A stretch of DNA of 64,000 bases, taken from Mucilaginibacter sp. UBA5151 (GTDB taxonomy: Bacteria; Bacteroidota; Bacteroidia; Sphingobacteriales; Sphingobacteriaceae). Numbering within the stretch: position 1 is the stretch's first letter; every line of letters begins with the position of its first letter. Below are positions 8,760 through 18,104 of the stretch, one piece after another. Made by a program: the position numbers and the translations under genes. The stretch is taken from NCBI GenBank assembly GCA_002413785.1, contig DHXR01000020.1, positions 48,335-112,334 of the forward strand, in the 5' to 3' direction. Under the pieces are notes generated by a model. It was not told where the DNA came from, did no database searches, and saw nothing but the letters and a program-made list of their open reading frames with translations.

Positions 8760-10247
8760 ATGAGCAGCATCCATCATAAAGATATCGGAACAAAACAAAA
8801 GGCACTGGCCATTAATCTGGACCCTAAAATTTATGGCTCATTTGCCGAAATTGGCGCTGGTCAGGATGTGGCCGCTAATTTTTTTAAGGCTGGCGCATCA
8901 TCCGGTACTATAGCTAAAACTATGTCGGCTTATGACATGACCTTTTCTGATGCGATTTATGGCGTACAGCAGGTACGCCGTTATGTTAGCGAAAACAGGC
9001 TGATATCAATGCTTGAACATGAGTATGGCTTATTGATTGAACGGCTGGCTGAACAACGCGGCGATTCGACCACTTTTTTCGCTTTTGCCGATACGGTATC
9101 TGCGCTCAACTATCAAAAAACAAATGACGGGCACGGCTGGATGGGCGTACGTTTCCAACTGGAGCCAAACGGTGGTTTTAATGACGTGGTTTTGCATGTG
9201 AAATTATTGGATTACGATAATAATATGCAGCAGCAGGCAGTCGGCGTACTTGGTGTGAACCTGATCTATGCCTGCTTTTATTATCATCAGAGCCCGCCGC
9301 TATTTTTACAGTCCCTGATGGACGACCTGTCAAGCGACCGTATTCAAATTGACATGATCCGCTTTGAAGGGCCCGACTTTAGTAAGGTGGACAACCGGCT
9401 GATGAGTTTGCACCTGGTAAAATACGGTTTTTCCGATGCGGCTGTTTTCGGGCCCGACGGCAAAAACCAGCAGCCTTCTGAAGTATTATATAAAAAGCAT
9501 ATCCTTGTGATCCGCGGGCGTTTCCGGCCTATTATTAATGTGCACCTGGATATGCTTAACAATGGCGTAAAACAATTTATGCAGGAGCCTGATGTGGATA
9601 AGGCCAACGTTATTGTTATTACCGAACTTACTCTGCAGGCCCTGAAAGAAAAGGACGCCCACGAAAACGCCGAAATTGATGAAAAAGATTTCCTCGACCG
9701 TGTGGATATTCTTTGTTCGCTCGGGCAAACCGTGCTGATCTCGAATTTTCATGAGTATTATAAACTGGTGGCTTACCTGTCGAAGATCACCAAATTAAAG
9801 CTGGGCGTGGTTGTCGGCTATCCCAACCTGGAGTATATTTTTTCGGAAGAACATTACCATGAATTGCCCGGCGGCATCCTGGAATCGTTCGCAACGCTAT
9901 TCAGCCGCAAAGTAAAGTTATTCATATACCCTACGCTGCGGGATGGCGCGATCCTGAACTGCCTTAAATTTTACCCGCCGGCGCACCTTATCGACCTGTA
10001 CCGTTACCTGATTGCCAATAATAAAATTGAAGACATAAGGCATTATAACGAGAATAACCTGAGCGTGCAAACCAATAAAGTGCTGGAACTTATAAAACAG
10101 GGTGCCAAAGGCTGGGAACAATATGTGCCCGCCGAAGTAGCTGCCATTATAAAAGACCGTTGTTTGTTTGGATATGCCTGCGAGGTGGATGCGTCGAAGG
10201 AAGCTACTGATTCAAATGAGGATGGGAATATTTTAGACAGGGTTTAA
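8760..10247 (+). CDS. Conserved protein of unknown function, 495 aa
   Basis: A soluble protein with no signal peptide or membrane helix. The N-terminus is strikingly well conserved in proteins I recall from Bacteroidota and cyanobacteria (HKDIGTKQKALAINLDP, YGSFAEIGAGQDVAANFF, then GTIAKTMSAYDMTFSDAIYG). Some database entries carry labels such as TonB-dependent receptor or nicotinate-nucleotide adenylyltransferase; neither fits what is visible, since there is no beta-barrel, signal peptide or HxGH motif. The middle includes IDMIRFEGPDFSKVDNRLMS and an Ile-rich strand pattern suggesting an alpha/beta fold. The last 20 residues are acidic and variable. No function should be inferred from the neighbours. 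Confidence 0.8.
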   Translation: MSSIHHKDIGTKQKALAINLDPKIYGSFAEIGAGQDVAANFFKAGASSGTIAKTMSAYDMTFSDAIYGVQQVRRYVSENRLISMLEHEYGLLIERLAEQRGDSTTFFAFADTVSALNYQKTNDGHGWMGVRFQLEPNGGFNDVVLHVKLLDYDNNMQQQAVGVLGVNLIYACFYYHQSPPLFLQSLMDDLSSDRIQIDMIRFEGPDFSKVDNRLMSLHLVKYGFSDAAVFGPDGKNQQPSEVLYKKHILVIRGRFRPIINVHLDMLNNGVKQFMQEPDVDKANVIVITELTLQALKEKDAHENAEIDEKDFLDRVDILCSLGQTVLISNFHEYYKLVAYLSKITKLKLGVVVGYPNLEYIFSEEHYHELPGGILESFATLFSRKVKLFIYPTLRDGAILNCLKFYPPAHLIDLYRYLIANNKIEDIRHYNENNLSVQTNKVLELIKQGAKGWEQYVPAEVAAIIKDRCLFGYACEVDASKEATDSNEDGNILDRV

Positions 10248-10258
10248 AAACCGTCAGT

Positions 10259-11710
10259 TCAAATATCTGCGTCTGAACGAACTGCGGCAAACCTCAAATC
10301 AACCCTTTTAATATTAGCAGCCAAATAACCAAGCCAAAAAAGCAATACGGGTAAAACAACATCCAGTTGCCTCGGGTACGAGCTTAGCGCCCCGCTTAAC
10401 ATCAAATAAACCCCGGTAATTAATAAAACAAATTTTACAGGAAAAATAACACTCCGCCAATTGAGCGTGGTTAATACAATCCCTGCAAGCGATGCCCATA
10501 AAATAATAGAACCGGTGATAATATTACCGACAATAGCGGCATCCTGATAGGAATACGAATAGGGGAAGTTGAATAACATCCTCGAAAAATTATAAAAGTA
10601 GTTCCGGGCAAACTTTAAGGGCGACTTTTGAATGTTACCGATGGCTACCTTTTTAAAAAGTGCATCCTGTTCAATTTCATTATGTTTCAGAATAAACCGG
10701 ATCTCGTTGGCGTGGTTCTTTTTAAGGAGGTTAACGGCTTCTGCCGATTTAAAAAGCGTGGGGTATTGGTTGTTTGTAAGTTCGGGAAGTTTCCAGTCGC
10801 CATATTCGTTTGCGTAGGGCGTACTCATCCAGTATAAACTCATCCCGCCCGAATTTCCCCAGTAAAAAACCTTGCCGGTAATATAGTAGGTATAAGCTAA
10901 ATATGGCATCGTAACGGCGAATGCAATCAGCAATATTTTTACCGGCCTTAAGTAATAAGCCCTGTTTTTTTTCAATAACAGCATTATTAAACAGGCAGCA
11001 AGGCAGATAATCAGCACATAGCCGAAAATAATTTTGGTCAGCGTAAGATAACCCAATACAAAGCCGGCGATAATGAGATACTTTATACCCCCTTTTTTAT
11101 AACAAAGGGTAACAAAATAAACAAATAACGACACTAAAAAACCAGTCAGCGCCTCGGTATATAATATGGGCAAAACCGATAAGGCATTGGGGTATAGCGC
11201 TAAAAGCAGGCTAAACGCCAATGCTATTTTTTTATTGGCAACCAGCGCCAGCGTTTTGTACAAAAACACAATTGCTAAATACAGGTATAAGGCGTTTAAT
11301 AAGGTGATATAAAGAACGGGGATATGCCACGCTAACAGCGGCGCCAGAATAAGCGGGTAACCCGGCCCGTTCCATAGGTTAATATGGGCCGGGAAAGGAG
11401 AGTAAAACCCATGAATGAGGTTATGCGCAAAATCAACATACCTGATCTCATCGCCATATAGCGTGGGCCATTTATTTTTAATAATAAAATAAGCGTAATA
11501 AATTAAAAACGGGGCGAATATTAACCAGGGATTACGGATAAACTTTTTAATCATAATTGCAATAATAATAGCAAATAAAAAGTGAATTTTGGCTATTCTA
11601 TTTTCCTTAAGCTTCCGATTAAATCGTTGATATAATAAATTGACAATTTGTCGCGGGCTAACGACCTCATCGGGGGCATCTGGTTGGTAGCACAGGTTGA
11701 ATAATTTCAT
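10259..11710 (-). CDS. GT-C-fold membrane glycosyltransferase-like protein
   Basis: The protein has 483 aa and about ten transmembrane helices. After the first strongly hydrophobic helices, a loop carries YGDEIRYVDFAHNLIHGFY, with the Asp-Glu pair typical of GT39/ArnT-like enzymes, followed by NLWNGPGYPLILAPLLAW. It lies alone on the minus strand between the unknown 495-aa gene and the rhamnose transporter, and its start is near the rhaT promoter region. The first 40 residues before the hydrophobic core are basic. Sugar donor and acceptor are unknown; the distance from typical ArnT proteins is considerable. Confidence 0.72.
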   Translation of the reverse strand: MKLFNLCYQPDAPDEVVSPRQIVNLLYQRFNRKLKENRIAKIHFLFAIIIAIMIKKFIRNPWLIFAPFLIYYAYFIIKNKWPTLYGDEIRYVDFAHNLIHGFYSPFPAHINLWNGPGYPLILAPLLAWHIPVLYITLLNALYLYLAIVFLYKTLALVANKKIALAFSLLLALYPNALSVLPILYTEALTGFLVSLFVYFVTLCYKKGGIKYLIIAGFVLGYLTLTKIIFGYVLIICLAACLIMLLLKKNRAYYLRPVKILLIAFAVTMPYLAYTYYITGKVFYWGNSGGMSLYWMSTPYANEYGDWKLPELTNNQYPTLFKSAEAVNLLKKNHANEIRFILKHNEIEQDALFKKVAIGNIQKSPLKFARNYFYNFSRMLFNFPYSYSYQDAAIVGNIITGSIILWASLAGIVLTTLNWRSVIFPVKFVLLITGVYLMLSGALSSYPRQLDVVLPVLLFWLGYLAANIKRVDLRFAAVRSDADI

Positions 11711-11756
11711 ATCTTTACGATCGTCAATTTATCATAAACCAGGTAAATCTTTATTC

Positions 11757-12836
11757 ATGCAAATAATCTTCGGTATCATTTACCACTTTATAGGTGGTTT
11801 TGCCTCGGGCAGTTTTTATATTCCCTATAAAAAAGTAAAAGGCTGGGCCTGGGAAAGCTTCTGGATCGTTGGCGGCATATTTTCCTGGCTGATCGTTCCT
11901 CCATTGGCAGCCTGGCTAACCATCCCAAACTTTACGGAGATTATTAAGGAAACCAACGGGCAGATATTGTTCCTCACTTACTTTTTTGGTTTGCTGTGGG
12001 GCATCGGCGGCTTAACTTATGGCCTGGGAGTACGCTACCTGGGCGTTTCATTAGGCAGCACCATTATTTTGGGGATGTGCGCGGTATTTGGTTCAATTAT
12101 ACCCTCGGTTTATTATAATTTCTTCCCGAAAGCGGGTAAAGACACCTTCAGCATGCTGCTCAACAGCCATTGGGGCCAAATGGTGCTGACCGGCATTGTG
12201 GTTTGTGTGATTGGTATTATCATTTGCGGCAAGGCAGGCACCATGAAAGAAAAGGAACTGATTGCCGGCAAGGCGGATGTGGAGGACAACAAAGAATACC
12301 GGTTCGGATTGGGCATTTTTGTTGCCATCGTGTCGGGGGTTTTGAGCGCGTGTTTTAACTTTGGTATAGAAGCCGGTAAGGATATGGCCGACCATGCCAA
12401 TGAAATATGGAAGGCTTCGCATCCCGGACAAGGTAATTTTCTTTTTCAGAACAATGTAAGTTATGTGGTAATTTTATGGGGCGGACTCACCACCAACTTT
12501 ATTTGGTGCATGATATTAAACGCCCGCAACAAAACCTTTGGCGATTATGGCAATAAACAGCAACCTTTGCTTAAAAATTACCTGTTTTGCGCATTGGCAG
12601 GAACAACATGGTTTTTGCAGTTCTTCTTTTATGGTATGGGAGAAAGCAAAATGGGTAATGGCGCCAGTTCATGGATATTGCACATGGCCTTTATTATCCT
12701 GGTTGCTAACGTTTGGGGTCTTTTGCTGAAAGAATGGAAAGGTGTGAGCCGGAAGGCTATTGTTACGGTAATTACCGGTATTGTCACTATCATCCTGGCA
12801 GTTTTAATCGTAGGGTATGGAAACTCAATAAAATAA
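11757..12836 (+). CDS. rhaT: L-rhamnose/proton symporter RhaT
   Basis: The inner-membrane symporter that imports L-rhamnose with a proton. The protein has 359 aa with ten predicted hydrophobic helices. Recognisable blocks are the N-terminal GGFASGSFYIPYKKVKGWAWE, then WLIVPPLAAWLTIPNF, GLTYGLGVRYLGVSLGST and the C-terminal STWILHM-like stretch (SSWILHMAFIILVANVWG). I chose the ATG at 11757 because it matches the family N-terminus and leaves the spurious upstream 20 codons, which overlap the divergent glycosyltransferase start. It is the first gene of the rhamnose operon. Confidence 0.93.
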   Translation: MQIIFGIIYHFIGGFASGSFYIPYKKVKGWAWESFWIVGGIFSWLIVPPLAAWLTIPNFTEIIKETNGQILFLTYFFGLLWGIGGLTYGLGVRYLGVSLGSTIILGMCAVFGSIIPSVYYNFFPKAGKDTFSMLLNSHWGQMVLTGIVVCVIGIIICGKAGTMKEKELIAGKADVEDNKEYRFGLGIFVAIVSGVLSACFNFGIEAGKDMADHANEIWKASHPGQGNFLFQNNVSYVVILWGGLTTNFIWCMILNARNKTFGDYGNKQQPLLKNYLFCALAGTTWFLQFFFYGMGESKMGNGASSWILHMAFIILVANVWGLLLKEWKGVSRKAIVTVITGIVTIILAVLIVGYGNSIK

Positions 12837-12868
12837 AAATGCGGGTAAAGAATTAATATATTTATAAT

Positions 12869-14989
12869 ATGTCTATCAACACAAAACAGTTTAAACATGT
12901 GAGTTATTTATGGGACGATGCAAAAGCCGCGGAATTGGCTGCAGATGAAGTGGGCCTTTTAATTTACCGGTCCAACCTGCTTGGCGCCGATTTGCGCCTA
13001 ACCAATTATGGCGGCGGCAATACATCCTGTAAGGTGACGGATAAAGACCCCTTAACCGGCACCAACGTTGAAGTAATGTGGATCAAAGGATCAGGCGGCG
13101 ATATTGGCACATTGAAAAAGAGTGGGCTGGCAGCTTTATATGTTGATCGTCTGCGAAGCCTCAGGAATGTTTACAAGGGTATTGAGCACGAAGATGAAAT
13201 GGTTGCCCTGTTCAATCACAGCATTTTCGACCTGGATTCAAAAGCGCCATCAATTGATACCCCTCTTCACGCATTTTTGCCCTTTAAACATATCGACCAC
13301 CTGCACCCTGACGCGGCAATAGCCATCGCGGCAGCAAAAGATGGTAAAAAGATCACCGGAGAACTTTTTGAAGGGAAGATAGGCTGGGTTGACTGGCAGC
13401 GTCCCGGTTTTGATCTCGGCTTAAAATTAAAAGCCTGCCTCGATGCCAATCCCGGCATCCGCGGCATAATGCTTGGTTCCCACGGTTTATTCACCTGGGG
13501 CGACACGGCTTACGAAAGCTATATCAACACACTTGAAGTAATAGAAAAATGTGCTGAATACCTTGAACAAAACTATGGCAAAAAAGGCCCGGTTTTCGGC
13601 GGGCAAAAAATTGAAAGCCTGCCTGAAAATAAACGCAAAAGCCAGGCTGTTGCCCTTGCCCCGGTATTGCGTGGCTTTTGCTCCTCAAAAAAACGCATGA
13701 TCGGTCATTTTACAGATAACGCCCGTGTTTTGGAGTATATCAATTCCAATGACCTTGAAAGGCTGGCCCCTATGGGTACCAGTTGTCCTGATCATTTTTT
13801 GCGTACCAAGATCAGTCCGCTGGTGTTGAACCTGGGGGTTGATGAGGACCTTTCCGATATTAGCGCATTAAAAGAAAAGCTCTCCCCCGCATTTGAGGCC
13901 TACCGCAAAATGTACGGGGATTATTATACCACCTGCAAACATGCCAACAGCCCCGCCATCCGCGACGCAAATCCCGTGGTGATCCTGTATCCGGGTGTGG
14001 GGATGTTCACCTTTGCCAAAGACAAACAAACAGCGCGGGTAGCGGCAGAATTTTACATCAACGCCATTAACGTAATGAAAGGAGCCGAAGCAATTTCCGA
14101 ATATACTTCGCTGCCCCGGCAGGAGGCTTTTGACATTGAGTACTGGCTGCTGGAAGAAGCTAAATTGCAGCGCATGCCAAAACCGAAAGCACTTTCGGGG
14201 CGCATAGCCTTAATAACCGGGAGTGCAGGCGGCATTGGTAAAGCCATTGCAAAGAAATTTGTTGAAGAAGGTGCTGTTGTGGTTTTGAATGACCTAAATG
14301 CCGAACGCCTGCAGGGAGCCGGTGAAGAATTCAAAAAACAATACGGCAAGGATGCTTATACTACAGCTTTATTGGACGTTACCAATGCTGTGCAGATTGA
14401 GGAAGCATTGTCCACGGCCGTATTGGCATTTGGCGGCATAGATATCGTGGTAAACAATGCCGGCTTATCTATATCCAAAACCATTGGGGACCACACGGAA
14501 AAGGATTGGGACTTATTATATGACGTACTGGTAAAAGGCCAGTTCTTAGTAACGCAGGCCGCTGTTAAAGTAATGAAGAAGCAGGACATTGGCGGGGATA
14601 TTTTAAATATTGTCAGTAAAAATGCATTGGTAAGCGGGCCAAACAATGCCGGTTACGGCAGTGCAAAAGCAGCCCAATTACATTTAAGCAGGTTGAATGC
14701 AGCTGAATTGGGTGCAGATAAGATCAGGGTAAATGTAATAAACCCTGATGCGGTGATCAGCGACAGTAATATATGGGCAGGAGGTTGGGCCGAGGGACGG
14801 GCGAAAGCTTACGGCATAACGGTAGCCGAATTGCCTGCCTACTACGCCAAAAGAACTTTACTGAACGATGTTATTTTGCCTGTTGATATAGCCAACGCCT
14901 GTTTTGCCTTTGTCGGCGGTTTGCTGAGTAAATCAACCGGGAATGTCTTGAATGTTGATGGCGGCGTTGCGGCGGCGTTTGTGAGGTAA
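12869..14989 (+). CDS. Bifunctional rhamnulose-1-phosphate aldolase / lactaldehyde dehydrogenase-type SDR
   Basis: A 706-aa fusion. The N-terminal class II aldolase domain (about residues 25-420) has GGGNTSCK (48-55), the metal-binding histidines in HAFLPFKHIDHLHPDA (134-149) and LGSHGLFTWG (202-211). The C-terminal short-chain dehydrogenase (about 440-706) has the Rossmann motif TGSAGGIGKA near 450, NNAG, and the catalytic pair Tyr596/Lys600 (YGSAK). Family knowledge: fusions of this kind (RhaEW type) split L-rhamnulose-1-phosphate into DHAP and L-lactaldehyde and oxidise the latter. It is 32 bp downstream of rhaT and followed by 442 bp of repeats before the isomerase gene. Confidence 0.92.
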   Translation: MSINTKQFKHVSYLWDDAKAAELAADEVGLLIYRSNLLGADLRLTNYGGGNTSCKVTDKDPLTGTNVEVMWIKGSGGDIGTLKKSGLAALYVDRLRSLRNVYKGIEHEDEMVALFNHSIFDLDSKAPSIDTPLHAFLPFKHIDHLHPDAAIAIAAAKDGKKITGELFEGKIGWVDWQRPGFDLGLKLKACLDANPGIRGIMLGSHGLFTWGDTAYESYINTLEVIEKCAEYLEQNYGKKGPVFGGQKIESLPENKRKSQAVALAPVLRGFCSSKKRMIGHFTDNARVLEYINSNDLERLAPMGTSCPDHFLRTKISPLVLNLGVDEDLSDISALKEKLSPAFEAYRKMYGDYYTTCKHANSPAIRDANPVVILYPGVGMFTFAKDKQTARVAAEFYINAINVMKGAEAISEYTSLPRQEAFDIEYWLLEEAKLQRMPKPKALSGRIALITGSAGGIGKAIAKKFVEEGAVVVLNDLNAERLQGAGEEFKKQYGKDAYTTALLDVTNAVQIEEALSTAVLAFGGIDIVVNNAGLSISKTIGDHTEKDWDLLYDVLVKGQFLVTQAAVKVMKKQDIGGDILNIVSKNALVSGPNNAGYGSAKAAQLHLSRLNAAELGADKIRVNVINPDAVISDSNIWAGGWAEGRAKAYGITVAELPAYYAKRTLLNDVILPVDIANACFAFVGGLLSKSTGNVLNVDGGVAAAFVR

Positions 14990-15431
14990 GCCCCGCCAAC
15001 CCTTCTCCGCCCGAAGGCGGAAAAGTCTCACCTGCCGGGGGAGATTAGAAGTGGCTAATGGTTATTTGGCTCTATGACGCTTTGTGTGGGTAAACATTTC
15101 ATCCCAACAGCTATCGGGAATCTAAAAAAATGTTATTATGATGATAAAATGTGGTTTTCTAAGGTTCCGAAGAGGCGTAGCCTCGATAAATATTATAGCA
15201 ACGGATTTTAATCCGTTGAAAAGATAATAAGGAAAACATTAAGAACCGTAGGTTCGACCCATATTAATAGGAAGCTAATATGGATCGTGCTTACAGCACT
15301 CTTAATATTGAATTCATGTAGCAACGGGTTAAAACCCGTTGCTGCAAAATATTTCGAGCCGAAGGCTCTATGAATTAAACACTTACCCATACAAATCGTT
15401 ATAGAACCGATCATTTTTACATTAATATATT
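14990..15431. repeat. Repeat-rich gap inside the rhamnose operon
   Basis: No convincing gene lies in these 442 bp. They hold short inverted repeats: CCGCC-cgaa-GGCGG near 15018, the palindrome CAACGGATT-tt-AATCCGTTG at 15199-15218, GAACC-gta-GGTTC near 15242, AGCAACGGGTT-aa-AACCCGTTGCT at 15320-15343 and GAGCC-gaa-GGCTC near 15356. The two AACGG palindromes are copies of one type. A 68-codon minus-strand frame across them looks like repeat read-through. Confidence 0.75.
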
Positions 15432-16706
15432 ATGCAGGTAGAAAAACATAGCATTGAAGAGTTAAATCAGCAACACATAAAGGATCACCGGCGCAGGTTT
15501 GAGTTTGCAGTTGCTGATCTGGCTGACTTAGACGAAGTTTTGCAGAAACTCGTCGCTTTTAATATCGCCATACCAAGCTGGGCCTTAGGTACCGGCGGTA
15601 CGCGTTTCGGGCGTTTTTCAGGCGGCGGCGAGCCGCGGAGCCTCGAAGAAAAGATTGAGGACGTTGGGCTCATCCATGCGCTAAACCGGTCAAGTAACTC
15701 AATTTCCCTGCATATCCCCTGGGATATTCCTGAGCATCCGGATTCAATAAAAACATTGGCTTCACAGCTTGGTTTGCACTTTGATGCGGTAAATTCCAAT
15801 ACCTTCCAGGATCAGCCCGGACAAAAATTAAGTTATAAGTTTGGCTCCCTGCACCATGTGGATAAAGCGGTGCGCAAACAGGCTATAGCACATAATATTG
15901 AGGTTATTAAATACGGCGTTCAGCTGGGCTCAAAAGCGCTATCCGTCTGGTTATCGGACGGATCGAATTTCCCCGGGCAGTTAAATTTCCGTAAGGCTTT
16001 TCAAAACACACTCGAAAGTTTACAGGAAATCTATGAAGCCCTGCCCGATGACTGGAAAGTTTGGATAGAGTATAAGCCATTTGAGCCTAATTTTTATTCA
16101 ACAACGATCGGCGACTGGGGGCAATCTTATTTATTAGCCAGCAAGCTGGGTAATAAAGCCGCTACTTTAGTTGACCTCGGTCACCATTTGCAGGGCTGCA
16201 ATATTGAGCAGATCGTATCGCTGTTGCTGATGGAAGGCAAACTGGCGGGTTTCCATTTCAATGATTCCAAATACGGCGATGATGACCTGACGGTTGGCAG
16301 CATTAATCCCTATCAACTATTCCTGATATTTAAAGAGTTGGTGGAGGGTATGGACGCCCGTGGCATGAACCATGCAACTGACATTGGCTGGATGATAGAT
16401 GCATCGCATAATGTAAAAGACCCGATAGAAGATCTGCTGCAATCTGTACAGGCTATAAAAATAGCCTATGCCCAGGCTTTACTGGTTGATAAAGCCGCTT
16501 TGGAGGCCGCACAAAATAACAACGATGTGGCCCTCGCCCAGGAAATTCTGCAACAGGCTTACCGGACAGATGTGCGCCCGCTTATAGCGGAGGCAAGCCT
16601 GCGTGCCGGCGGCGCTTTAGACCCCATAGGCGTTTTCCGAAAATTGAATGTAAGGGAACAGCTGGTCAAAGAGCGTGGATCAAAAACGGTAGCCACAGGG
16701 TTGTAA
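15432..16706 (+). CDS. rhaI: L-rhamnose isomerase-type sugar isomerase (TIM barrel)
   Basis: The protein has 424 aa and converts L-rhamnose to L-rhamnulose, the first intracellular step. It matches the rhamnose catabolism isomerase type known from Pseudomonas and Bacteroidota rather than E. coli RhaA: SWALGTGGTRFGRFSGGGEPR near residues 50-71, HIPWDIPE, VWIEYKPFEPNFYSTTIGDW (metal-site Glu), VDLGHHLQGCN and GFHFNDSKYGDDDL (metal ligands His and Asp). It starts after the repeat block and is followed by the kinase with 3 bp between stop and next start, so they are tightly coupled. The symbol follows usage for this isoform. Confidence 0.9.
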   Translation: MQVEKHSIEELNQQHIKDHRRRFEFAVADLADLDEVLQKLVAFNIAIPSWALGTGGTRFGRFSGGGEPRSLEEKIEDVGLIHALNRSSNSISLHIPWDIPEHPDSIKTLASQLGLHFDAVNSNTFQDQPGQKLSYKFGSLHHVDKAVRKQAIAHNIEVIKYGVQLGSKALSVWLSDGSNFPGQLNFRKAFQNTLESLQEIYEALPDDWKVWIEYKPFEPNFYSTTIGDWGQSYLLASKLGNKAATLVDLGHHLQGCNIEQIVSLLLMEGKLAGFHFNDSKYGDDDLTVGSINPYQLFLIFKELVEGMDARGMNHATDIGWMIDASHNVKDPIEDLLQSVQAIKIAYAQALLVDKAALEAAQNNNDVALAQEILQQAYRTDVRPLIAEASLRAGGALDPIGVFRKLNVREQLVKERGSKTVATGL

Positions 16707-16709
16707 ATA

Positions 16710-18104
16710 ATGTCTCCAATGAGCGCCAAACCAGTTATAGCGGTATTTGATGTTGGCAAAACCAACAAAAAACTATTCCTTTTTGATGAAGATTACCATA
16801 TTGTTTTTGAAAGATCGGCCCGTTTTTTTGAGACGGTTGATGAGGATAGTTTTCCCTGCGAAAACCTGGAAAGCCTGAGATTATCGATTTTTGACTCCTT
16901 AAAAGAAGTATCAGTCTTAAAGGAATTCGGCATTAAAGCGGTTAACTTTTCCGCTTATGGCGCAAGTTTCGTTAATATTGACAAAGCCGGTAACCCGGTA
17001 ACACCTCTATATAATTACCTGAAACCCTACCCCGAAGCATTGAGCCGTCAGCTCTATGAAAAATATGGCGGAGAAGAACAATTCAGTTTGGAAACCGCCT
17101 CTCCGCTATTGGGCAGTTTGAATTCGGGTTTGCAGCTTTACAGGCTAAAAAATGAGCAGCCGGAGATATTTAAACGGATGAAATATGCGCTGCACCTTCC
17201 CCAATATTTAAGCTCGCTGCTTAGCGGTAAATATTATTCGGATTTAACAAGTATAGGTTGCCATACTGCTTTATGGAATTTCGAAAAAAACAACTACCAC
17301 GAATGGGTGCTGCAGGAAGGTGTTGATAAAAAGCTCGCACCTATTGTGTCGTCCTGCAAAGTTTTCCCCGGCAAGGGTTATAAGGTTGGCGTCGGACTGC
17401 ATGACAGTTCAGCTGCGCTTATCCCCTATCTGGTAAGTTTTGAAGAGCCATTTGTCCTGTTATCAACAGGCACCTGGAGTATCAGTTTAAATCCGTTTGA
17501 CCATTCACCCTTAACATCGGAAGAACTCAAAATGGATTGTTTAAGTTATCTCCAGTATCAGGGCAAACCCGTGAAAGCCGCAAGACTATTCTCCGGTTTT
17601 GAACATGACCAGCAGGTAAAAAGAATAGCTGGCCATTTTAACCAGGATGACATTAAATACCGCAATGTGGCCTTTGATCCCGGGATTATTAAAAAACTCC
17701 GAAAAAATGAAATATCAGGTAACATTGCCGGTAATTTCAAACAATCCAAATTTTCAACAAGGGATTTAGCCGGGTTTGAAAATGATTTGGAAGCATATCA
17801 TCAATTAATGATGGATTTAATTGAAATACAGGTATTATCAACCAGCCTTTTACTGAAAGACAAAAAAGTAAAAAAGCTATTTGTTGACGGAGGGTTCAGT
17901 AAAAACAACGTTTTCATGCATCTGCTTGCTGCAGCTTCCCCTGCTATCGAAGTTTATGCGGCCGCTATGGCCCAGGCCTCCGCTATCGGAGCTGCTTTAA
18001 GCATACATAAGGAATGGAACGTTAAGCCTGTTCCGAAAGACATAATTCAATTGAATTATTACGCTTCCACCCCAAAAACTTACGAAGTTTTAAAAACTTC
18101 GTAA
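16710..18104 (+). CDS. rhaB: Rhamnulokinase-like FGGY-family carbohydrate kinase
   Basis: The protein has 464 aa. It has the actin-fold phosphate motif FDVGKTNKKLFLFDED near the start, HDSSAALIPYL and LLSTGTWSISLNPFD in the middle, and FVDGGFSKNNVFMHLLAA near the C-terminus, as in FGGY kinases. From the operon (transporter, isomerase, aldolase) it probably phosphorylates L-rhamnulose. The last nine residues and the stop codon are encoded inside a 33-nt palindrome (18076-18108), so the natural C-terminus may have been replaced when that element arrived. A shorter start (second Met, 16719) is possible. Confidence 0.88.
   Translation: MSPMSAKPVIAVFDVGKTNKKLFLFDEDYHIVFERSARFFETVDEDSFPCENLESLRLSIFDSLKEVSVLKEFGIKAVNFSAYGASFVNIDKAGNPVTPLYNYLKPYPEALSRQLYEKYGGEEQFSLETASPLLGSLNSGLQLYRLKNEQPEIFKRMKYALHLPQYLSSLLSGKYYSDLTSIGCHTALWNFEKNNYHEWVLQEGVDKKLAPIVSSCKVFPGKGYKVGVGLHDSSAALIPYLVSFEEPFVLLSTGTWSISLNPFDHSPLTSEELKMDCLSYLQYQGKPVKAARLFSGFEHDQQVKRIAGHFNQDDIKYRNVAFDPGIIKKLRKNEISGNIAGNFKQSKFSTRDLAGFENDLEAYHQLMMDLIEIQVLSTSLLLKDKKVKKLFVDGGFSKNNVFMHLLAAASPAIEVYAAAMAQASAIGAALSIHKEWNVKPVPKDIIQLNYYASTPKTYEVLKTS

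Noticed and set aside
15208..15414. 68-aa minus-strand frame between the rhamnose genes
   Set aside because: It lies fully within palindromic repeats, and the encoded sequence follows the repeat units.
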